A DNA stretch of 64,000 nucleotides, from contig JAYKKT010000088.1 in assembly GCA_036023115.1 (NCBI GenBank), positions 6,161,001-6,225,000 of the forward strand, given 5' to 3'. The stretch's first letter is position 1. Each line of letters starts with the position of its first letter. A program made the translations under genes and the position numbers. The notes beneath the pieces are model-generated. The model had not been told where the DNA came from and ran no database searches. It was given only the letters and a program-made list of their open reading frames with translations. Below are positions 55,638-64,000 of the stretch, one piece after another. The DNA is from Brasenia schreberi. Lineage: Eukaryota > Streptophyta > Magnoliopsida > Nymphaeales > Cabombaceae.

Positions 55638-58600
55638 AGTATTGTTTGTATTGGATTGTATCGTGTATCATTTTGCTTCATGATACAGGTATATCATATC
55701 GTATTTTTTAAAATATTTTAAAAATTACCAAAAATAAAGAAAATTCACAAAAATTTACAAAAAATCAAGATATTTTTAAACAATTCTTATAATTCAAAAG
55801 TTTAGTAAACATTAATTATTCAATATTCAAATTTCAATGTATAAGCATTTAAGGCTTTAGGCAATACACCTTTATATTTAAACAAGTAGCAAAATTATAA
55901 CTTTCATAATTAAAAAAAGAATTGCATATTGTAATCCGGATAATCAACTAAATAATCTTTATCTTCTCCTCCTGCTTGTTCAAGATCTTCACCACCTTTA
56001 ATAGCAAAATCAATATCATCATTCTCTTGCTGATATTGTCGTTCTCCTTTCAAATTGATCAATTGAAGGTCTTCTTCAGTTAAGAGTGTATTTCTTTTGT
56101 TATCTTTCATAATCCACTCATCTAAGATATCAAAATTATCAAGGCTTATTGAATCAAATTGATTCTCATACCTACTTGAGTTTAACTTTCTTAATTACTT
56201 GTAAGAATGATAAGTAAATAAAAATAAAAACTAAAAAATTCAAGATTAAAAACTCAATAAATCAAAACATTGAATTGCATACTTAATTACTAAGTAATCC
56301 TTAATTACCTCTGTCGAAGCCATTGCAACAGATGAAAACTAGGTCATTAAGCCACTTATGTTCCAACTTATTATCCTTTTTTTTGTGTGGATATGTTCAA
56401 ACACTCCAATTTCTTTTACAATTAGATGCACTAGAGGTTTGACTCAAAACCTTTATTGCAAAATCTCTCAAGTAATCACTTCAGACCTAGTCCACCAAAC
56501 ATCTAACATAAAAAGATAAATATAAAGATTTATTCCACTATAAATATAAGATTTAAGAAACTTAAACATTAAGATAAATAATTTACTTATACATATATTA
56601 GTACGATTGTTAATGGCTACAAACAAGTCCATCAAGTGAAGAGCATTATCATAAATATCCATCTCGTGATGTATAATATCTACTCTACTCTATCAGAGAT
56701 CAATGTGTCTATGTCATCAATGATAGCTCTATTAATCTCATCGTCTCTTTTCAAAATTATAGAATACCTAAACGTTGGATTTAGGTAGTAGGTTAATGCA
56801 TGAATAGGCTGATGCAAATATTTGTTTCATCTATTATCAATAATCCTTCATATCGATATATAATGACTCTTTCTTCAATTAAAATTGCTCATCATAGCTT
56901 CTTTAGCCCTATCTATTGATTCATTAAGATAACCCATAGATAACTTCTTTTCATTGTCAGCCAATCTCAAAACTTTAACCAAGAGGCATGTGATCCTTAG
57001 TAATATATTACATGAGTTCTAAAATATATTCCTGAATCTCATTCAGTTCTCTATTTATCTTATTTTGAGATAACTCTGCAAACTGTTGTCACTTATTTGA
57101 GTTAAAATTTTTCTTTAAGGCTTGCTTTTATTTAACAATGCTATGTGCTGACAATAAATTAGTTACAAACTGAGTAGCACCCGTATGAAACAACTTTACA
57201 CTATTTGTATATCTCCTCATCATATATAATATAAAATGAATGGTTATAAATAAATTTAGTGATATTTTGAAATTACTTAGTTGTTGCCTTTACCTCATCC
57301 TCTCCAATATCCTTAAGGATGAGGTCTAGACAATGGACTACACACATTGTCAAATAAAAAGTCCCATAACGGTTAACTATCTCCTTTGCAACTACTTTAT
57401 AATTAATTATATTATTTGTAATTAATTGAACTATATTTTTATGCCAACCTCCAATATCATCTTATCAAATTCTTGCTTTAGAACCTTTGTAGTATGATGC
57501 TCCTCTAACATATCTAATGATCTAAAAAATAAGTCTTTTTGGATAATAAGTAAAAAGGTTTAACAAAGTACTTCTTCGCCTATCTGTCCATCCATCTATC
57601 ATGATAGTACATCTTGTCTCTTTTCATGATTCCCTCAGTCGACTAATACCCATGGACTATCTTATCCAATAGTTTTTCTCTCAACTTATTATAAGATTGT
57701 ATCTGTCATTGCTTGAAAATTAAATGAATTTATTGCATTAAATAGAACAAATGCATCATAAAATCATCTTCGATGCGATTACTCTAAAGGTATAGCAACA
57801 CGAATTTCTGATTAAGCATAAGGTTTAATATTAAGAGAAAAAAATGATTATATACCAAAATAAGATCTTTCTCTAGTCTTTCTTCTTCTACAACTTGCAA
57901 CATTTTTAACAACTCTCTTTCTCCTAATTGATGGTCTAGAACTACTATCACTAATCCCTGTCTTAACATTAGAAGGGATGCTATCATCACTACCACCACT
58001 AAATCCAACATCCTCTTCCTCAAACATCCTTGCATCTTCTTTTTCATACTTCTTTTAAACTATACTTTCAATCATGTATAAACATTACCATTTAATGACT
58101 TATAACACTCTCTTAACTTTGCTCGTGTAAGAAACAACCTTTTTTCTAGTCCTTCTTAGGTCATGTTTCAATCAAAAAATTCCATAACTCATCACCTTAT
58201 CACAAAAATTACATTTGATTTTCAATCTGTTTCCCTCAATTGAAGTACCTCACTACCATACCAGATCATCAAACCTTGATTGAGACTCCGTAGCACTAGC
58301 ACCCCTTCTAGCCATCTTAATTTACCTCTTAAATCTTGACAAACCTAAAAATAAAGCACTTCATAAATATTCAATCTTTAATTCATAAACCATCAAAGCA
58401 CTTAAAGAGAGTGTCTCTTACTTCATAGATTGTCACAAATAAAATGAAAAGATATCCACTCACTCCATATATTGTCATTAAAAACACACACAATAAGATA
58501 TAAAATAAACATAGAAAAACAAGATAAAACCCTATACCACAAACACCAGATTGCCCATTGTTGTTACCGTCGGAGTGATGGTGTCATTGGAATGGAGACT

Positions 58601-58849
58601 GTGGAGATGCTTCTCCCTAGTCGGAAGTCGTCGTTAAGCAGCTGAAGCTTGAAAAACTCTCAAACACAAGTGAAACCCCACAGAAATGCGGGGTTATGCT
58701 CGGGTGGGTGGTTTTAAAAGAAATAGGGCATATCGCCCATATACGGGTGATACGGCTATATCACATGATACATACTGATATTCTATTAAATACAATACAA
58801 TACGTTACACCCCGTATCGTACAATACAAGGCGATATGGATAACACTCA
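55638..58849 (-). mobile_element. hAT element with decayed BED/DUF659 transposase
   Basis: About 3.2 kb, flanked by octamers TCTAAACT (55630-55637) and TATAAACT (58850-58857), one mismatch. Both ends contain ATACAATAC/GTATCGT-type motifs. Minus-strand coding remnants fill the interior. Confidence 0.75.
55905..58330 (-). pseudogene. hAT transposase (zf-BED, DUF659, dimerisation region), broken
   Basis: Order on the minus strand: MARRGASATESQSRFDDLVW (about 58315), KCNFCDKVMSYGI (BED zinc finger, about 58225-58180), an acidic linker (EEEDVGFSGGSDDS), then the DUF659-like core with VQLITNNIINYKVVAKEIVN and FYLTMCVVHCLDLILKDIGE (about 57440-57300), FIYNHSFYIIYDEE, and the C-terminal FEHIHTKKR (near 56400) and SISLDNFDILDEWI (about 56150-56110). 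Many stops. The protein would bind the ends and move the element. Confidence 0.78.
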
Positions 58850-60360
58850 TATAAACTATCCTTCCAAATGAATGAGATTTGATTTGAGCCACACATGGGA
58901 TTCTTTTCCATCATGGCCACAAAAAGAGATTATATGTGTTTGAAAAGGCTGAAGTTGTTCGGGTTTTTTTATCTCCATAGGAAGGACTTTCGCATTTTAT
59001 GCCTTTCACGCCGGTCAAAACTTTTACCCAAGAAGGAATCACAACATTTGGACCACCTTAGGATCCTAGTTCATGGATTTGCTCATAGTGCATAGTATCA
59101 GTATCACTTCCCTGCTCTGTTAGGGAAAAATGGCACTAGGACCAGGAAAAAGAAACTCGTTGTAGTACCAAGTAACCTATCCAATCTAGATCAAAATTCA
59201 ACAAGAAATTGAAACGTGTCAATTAGATTTTTGAGGAGGTGCATGCATTCTGCTAGGAGATAAATGACAAGAGGCTTCCCTTCTATTTTTTGACGTGAAT
59301 TTACTCATTTCGCTGCTTCTATCACACTAATTTGCATGTGCGCAATGGAGGCAATGTTTCCTGATGATGTCTTGTAGCTATTGCCATAAATCGTCTTGAA
59401 GACATCTTGATAAATAACAATGAGATGCAGGATTTCAGAAATTAAATGGAGAATTTAAAGTCTATGTATTTAGGGTACAAAAACCCATGATCATATAAAT
59501 TTTCACAAGCAAATAAAGCATGAGAAGAAATTATCACCGTAGAAACACTGCAATGACTTCCATTAACTAGCAAATCTCTACATGAATGATAACACAATGG
59601 TTGTGTCACTTTCTTTCTTGATTTTGATAGGCAGACTCTATTAGATGCAAAACCCAGATACTCAACTCATGACCTTCAACTTTATATTATACTTTCTTGC
59701 AGAAGGGTATTCATTTGGCATCCTGCAAATCATTATCTCATTCTTTCACTGTTGCACATGCTCTTCTCGAAGCTGCAATGTTATAACATGCAACATTGTT
59801 CTATCATGGTTTAATTTCCCTTCTTTTTCTTTCTGGCGTTTAGGTGAGATAAGCTTGATAATGTCTCAAATGTTCATTTTTTGCATGGATGGTGTGCATG
59901 TGAGTCTTTTCATGAGATCCACTTTCAAGTTATGGCATCATATTATCTCACCATGTCATACATATATCATTTCATATAGTATTATTGTATCACACCTTAT
60001 GCGTTTTTACCTCTTATGTTATTTATAATTTGCATTATTGAAGTACTTTTATAATATGTAGCAAGCGAGCAACTTATCATTCCGGACAACAAACTAGAGC
60101 AGTGCCGTAACTGTATGGGAAGAAGTTGATGGGAACGCATTGAGGCGATCTATGGAAACAACACAGAAGTATGCCCAAAAACAAACACTGCTCATGGGTT
60201 GATTACAAAACTCTGATTGTTTCTAGTTGTCTTCGTTCATATATTCATAGCAGTTGTATTTCACCCGGCAGGCAGCCTTTCATACTTTTGGCGAGAAGCC
60301 CAAGTCTCTGTTGGTATATCAGACATGGTACCTTGTATGCCTGTTTTTATGTAGTGAAGA
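58850..60360. other. Intergenic DNA with two unexplained gene-like fragments
   Basis: Plus-strand frames near 59706-59795 (GIHLASCKSLSHSFTVAHAL) and 60093-60180 (TVWEEVDGNALRRSMETTQK) look less random than their surroundings, but I recognise no family. A 127-codon frame at 59645-60028 overlaps the first in another frame and has no motif. Confidence 0.3.
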
Positions 60361-60600
60361 TTAACAACTAAGCCCAAACTAGATGGGGTTGGTTACATGG
60401 ATTTTTTGCTGCTATAGAGTTCGATCATGTGCCATGTAGTTAACTAAATATAAGCTAGACCATTCTTTATTGTCTGTTTTCAATACTTTTGTGGTGTTGT
60501 AATCACTCATCCATCTTAGTATCTTCATTTCTTTTATCACGAGCATCTTGTGTACATGTTGATAATTAACTGCCAAACACTCAGAACCATAAAGCTTTTA
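60361..60600 (-). mobile_element. RTE LINE 3'-end fragment
   Basis: AAAATCCATGTAACCAACCC and GGCTTAGTTGTT on the minus strand, with shortened copies of the adjacent LINE 3' region, place it in the same family as 33324-36095. Confidence 0.65.
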
Positions 60601-61029
60601 TGAATGAAGATGAATTCATAAATTTTTTGAATCATATTAAATATAAAAATTAAAAGCAAGCATTATCAGGAAACAAGTGAACAATATTCAAGCATCAAGC
60701 AATAAATATAAACCATTTCAATTGTTAATCAACATAAAACAATATGCTAAGTGAAAGAGCTGTAGTGTCAAAGGATAAGCACCATATATTACATGCATCG
60801 TAGTTACATTCATGTGCATAATATAAAACATTGAATTTCAGTGTGTATATTAGTTCCAAATGTAGCCAAAAAGTCAAACATGATTTCAAATGTTACATCA
60901 AGAAGAGAGATGATTATGACATAAATATTGTTCAGTTTGTTATTAACTTGGGAATGCTTTTACTAGATGTAAATGAATAGAATAGCAACTGTCTACCTGA
61001 CAAGGACAGAAAAAATGACATCAAAGATG

Positions 61030-61590
61030 CCATTGATGAAGATGTTAGTATAAAGGAAGATGTGGTTCATGTGGAAGAAGATATTATGGTCCAAGATGTT
61101 AGCAGAGGTGAAGATGCTACGGCTGAAGATGTTAAAGTGGATGTGACAATGTTGTTCTTAACATTGCTAGTGTGGATGGAGATGTGGTGGTCTAATGTGT
61201 ATAAGCAATTATTTCAAATGTACTACATGAATTTACTGGTGATAATATCTGATATAGAAACTATTACAAATGAATATTATAATTTATATGCTAGATTGAA
61301 TGGATTCGACACTAAAAAGTATACTTTTAGGAAAAGTAAAGGAGAAATGTGTTATTGGCAATTTATTATGTACAAAAGTTGAGAGTTAGAAACAACGAGA
61401 TGATGTAAGAAAATCTTATTAAAATATGTGTATAAAGTTAAGATAATCGTCATAAGGTGCAAATAGACTCGACAATGGAAAGTGAAAAATAAACATTATG
61501 GTCATAATTTTGTTTATATAGCTCCTTCAAAGATTAACATGCATAGATTGTATAAGAAGTTATTATATTTTACAAAAAGAAGTAAATATA
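61030..61590 (+). pseudogene. FAR1-type DNA-binding domain fragment
   Basis: ETITNEYYNLYARLNGFDTK, KYTFRKSKGEM and, after a break, KHYGHNFVYIAPSKINMHRL match the WRKY-GCM1-type zinc-binding domain at the N-terminus of FAR1 and MULE transposases (Y..YA...GF..RK ... H-N-H..). It follows an Asp/Val/Glu-rich leader (VEEDIMVQDVSRGEDATAED). It is a stand-alone relic without the transposase core. Confidence 0.6.
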
Positions 61591-61594
61591 GTTC

Positions 61595-61912
61595 CTTCTT
61601 TTGAGGTTATTAGAAACAAATTGAGAGTGTCACCAATAGATGATAAAATGAGAGAATATCGTTTAAAATGACTTGGACATATAAAAAGAAGATCAAAAGA
61701 AGCATCGTAAAAGGTATGAAAAACTAGATTTTGAAAGTATTAAAAGAGGTTGAGAACAACCACAAAAGTGTCGGAAAGAAACAATAAAGAATGATCTAGC
61801 TTATGTTGAGTTAAACGCTAACATGACACATGATAGGGCTATGTGGAAACAAAGAATCCATGTAACCGACCTGTCTAGTATGGGAAAAGGCTTAGTTGTT
61901 GTTGTATTTATT
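61595..61912 (+). mobile_element. RTE LINE 3'-end fragment
   Basis: VIRNKLRVSPIDDKMREYRL (with frameshifts), AACCACAAAAGTGTCGGAAA and AAAAGGCTTAGTTGTTGTTG repeat the 3' terminal part of LINE copy 1 (21150-21462) in the same orientation. Confidence 0.75.
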
Positions 61913-62494
61913 AGATTCGGTATTGTTCGAGGGGACAACCATCAAAAGCAATTCATCTTCTAGATAGGGAATTGCTTTTGTATCAAATTTGTACTCATAA
62001 GAAAAGAAAAATAAGGAATTGCTTCTGTATTGATGGAAAACCTCCGCAAGAGTATAACTACTTTGTCATTTGATACTACTTACAAAGTGAATAAATATCT
62101 TTTGCACCTTTTACAGGACTGAGCAAATAGAACCAATTAATCATATTTGGTTATGTGATATTTGTGAACGAAAATAAAGAATTTTTTGTTTAAATATATA
62201 GAGTGATTATGAGCAAATTTATCACATAATGGTAGGGGAAAAAATGGCCAAGGGGTTAAATCTTGGGTTAAGCGATTCCGTGTTTTGGGTCGTACCAATT
62301 CATGCTTGTGTTTGAAATAAGTCAACTTGGATCTGACCTAGTCTCTTCTGCGTTACCTGGTTCCACATGAGCGTGTGTGTTTTAGGTTGTATTCATGCTG
62401 GTTTTGTGTTGGGGCGTTATATCAGGCGTTGATTTTGCTCTTCTGGTCGTTCTCCTGTGGGGTCACTTTCTGTAAAACATGTATAATAAACATT
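61913..62494. other. Intergenic DNA, unassigned
   Basis: No coding or repeat match recognised. Confidence 0.35.
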
Positions 62495-62586
62495 TTTTTT
62501 ATTCACACACCCACACATGCACCCTCTTGAAGCCGAACTCCCCACCAGCAGCAACCGTGCTAGAAGGCCTTACCATTGAGCTATCG
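62495..62586 (-). mobile_element. tRNA-derived SINE, copy B
   Basis: Minus strand: A box TAGCTCAATGGT (62583-62572) and B box GGAGTTCGGCTTC (62541-62529), then AGAGGGTGCATGTGTGGGTG. Best A box of the three copies. Confidence 0.75.
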
Positions 62587-62859
62587 CTTTGGGTGCCATC
62601 TTTTGCTATTTGGGTGAACACAAACATAACCTTTTCTGCTTGTAAGGTTTGTATGACGAGCCTTATATCGAAAGCCCTAGTTAAAGTGGTGGATCTTGGA
62701 GACAAGCTGAGTGAACTGAATCGAACCAAAAGGAGAGAGAGATTTCCTTGAGAATCCCAACAGAACGACCTTCATCTACCTAAAAATTTCAATAATTTTC
62801 ATAAAATTAAAATAAGTAATTTGACGAGCTTTCACGAGCTCAGTTGAGTCAAGCATACC

Positions 62860-63385
62860 ATTCATATTGAGCTCGTATGGTTCGATGAATTGAACAAGAA
62901 CGAGCTAGTGACAAGTCGAACCAAGCCAAATTATAACGAGTGTGGTTTAGTTTCCAGCCCTAATAGATCCCATAAGACTGGCTGCTCAGAATGGAACTGA
63001 CCTTCAAATCTAAATGGGTAGACACTGTCAGAACTGGGGGTACCAAACTGTTATTTTCTGTTTTCTTGGAACTAGGAACCTGAACCAAATTGGGACTGGG
63101 CCGGTTCCGCTTCTGATTTTTGAACTGCCAGTTTTGGTTTGAATCCTAAACTGTCTGGAACTTGAAGAGAACATAATTTTTTTTTAAAGTATTGACAAAA
63201 ATTAAAAAGTATATGAAAACGGTTCTGGTTCCGGTTCCACAAGTGGAATTGGGACCAAACTGGGTAGTCCTGGTTTTAGGTCTGGTTCTTGGTCTGATTT
63301 GGCCTGGTTCATTGCAGCCGAACTGGGCTGGCTCCAAACCAGTAATTTCTAGGTCCAGGTACCAGCATCCCAAAGTCATGTTAGG
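62860..63385. mobile_element. Two overlapping hAT-like GGTTCC/GAGCTCG-rich relics
   Basis: TTTCCAGCCCTAATAG (about 62949-62964) looks like the right end of one hAT (inverted TAGGGCTGGAAA). From about 63021 (TAGACACTGTCAGAACTGG) to 63388 the sequence is dense in GGTTCC/CCGGTTCC motifs, like the TAGACATG family. No target duplications were found. Confidence 0.35.
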
Positions 63386-63469
63386 AGCTAATTGAGCTTG
63401 ACGCAGGTTCGATCCACAGCACACTCCTTTTTGAGTCCATAATGATAACCCGACATTGGCAGAAATGGG

Positions 63470-63580
63470 TTGCTGTGCATTAGCTCAACGGTAGGACGCT
63501 CTAGTGTTATTGCTGCTGGTGAGGAGTTCGACTCCGAGGGTGCATGTGTAGGTCTTAGGCTTTGCCCTCCTCTTATAAAT
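63470..63580 (+). mobile_element. tRNA-derived SINE, copy C
   Basis: A box TAGCTCAACGGT (63481-63492), B box GAGTTCGACTCC (63524-63535), followed by GAGGGTGCATGTGTAGG and CCTCTTATAA. The A-B spacing of about 30 bp fits a tRNA head. Confidence 0.75.
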
Positions 63581-63639
63581 GATGACATCCATCGTAAGAG
63601 CTTGACACGGGCACGACACTGGATGTCCATAAAATTGTA

Positions 63640-63790
63640 TTCTTCAAAGTAACACGAAAAAAAGGCCCCCCCGGTTATGGTTGTCATGTTTCTGACACGA
63701 ATACGAACACGAAAATGACCCTCCACCCGATGTTCCGTGCCGGGGTACTGTCCGGACACCCAATGCCCACCCATTTAACCCTCAACCCAC
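63640..63790. other. GACACG-rich segment, possible MULE end
   Basis: TGTCATGTTTCTGACACGAA, GAACACGAAAATGACC and GTCCGGACACCC resemble the end regions of the insert at 54357-55051. No partner end is visible in the window. Confidence 0.3.
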
Positions 63791-63849
63791 AAGTCCGCCT
63801 CAGGCCACTATAAATTGCTCGATCTAGGGTTTTCCTTCCGCCGATATTG

Positions 63850-63993
<144 letters not shown>

Positions 63994-64000
63994 CATTCCA

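Noticed and set aside
63380..63430. GCAGGTTCGATCCAC followed by TTTTT, like the end of a tRNA gene
   Set aside because: No acceptor or D-arm partner was found upstream; a chance B box or SINE remnant is more likely.
63481..63540. tRNA gene suggested by A and B boxes
   Set aside because: The cloverleaf arms do not pair properly and two related copies with the same tail exist, so it is a tRNA-derived SINE.

Overview
The window is nuclear DNA of a flowering plant. The evidence is spliced plant genes with GT-AG introns, a plant-type SNF2/RING helicase, plant transposon families (Ty3 and Ty1 retrotransposons, plant L1 and RTE LINEs, MULEs, hATs, tRNA-derived SINEs, MITEs) and many long (TA)n and (GA)n microsatellites. 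The species cannot be fixed from the sequence. The GC-rich intronless gene near 16 kb would suit a monocot or magnoliid, but that is only an inference. No bacterial features, CRISPR arrays, rRNA genes or intact tRNA genes are seen.

Only two host genes can be supported. At 15.5-16.3 kb (minus strand) an intact one-exon gene encodes a 254-residue protein with an N-terminal MGTC lipidation signal. At 38.2-50.0 kb (plus strand) a gene of about 12 exons encodes a CHR28/FRG-type helicase: SNF2 ATPase, embedded RING finger and helicase C-terminal domain. Its 3' half is well conserved, but this copy looks damaged. It has no in-frame ATG in its first coding exons, a stop codon near the end of one exon followed by an exon in a different frame, and a missing exon between motif III and the RING domain.

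The rest is layered transposon debris. 1-5.2 kb: a truncated Ty3/gypsy element (LTR, gag, protease, G-patch-like motif, lysine repeats, start of RT). 5.36-10.25 kb: a Mutator-like element with TIRs and a 9-bp target duplication, carrying a plant-mobile-domain pseudogene on one strand and a MULE transposase tail on the other. 10.3-14.7 kb: unassigned DNA with one clean hAT insertion. 16.8-17.75 kb: three MITEs alternating with (TA)n arrays. 18.2-29.5 kb: a nest of hAT, two copies of one LTR, RTE LINE, Ty1/copia, a 2.2-kb solo LTR inside a minisatellite, and an L1 tail. 30.9-38 kb: hAT MITEs, SINE-like units, a reverse-oriented RTE LINE, a three-unit satellite and a near-identical MITE pair. 50-64 kb: L1, RTE, MULE and hAT relics plus SINE copies.

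The elements interact with each other and with the genes. The solo LTR sits in another element's minisatellite. A MULE-type insert splits an RTE copy. A hAT copy lies in the helicase intron that has lost an exon. A SINE lies in the upstream region of the MGTC gene, in the same orientation. No new defence or biosynthetic system was found. The most unusual signals are repeated MITE insertion into (TA)n arrays, an LTR hairpin around its TATA box with a compensatory change between copies, and the two-protein MULE.
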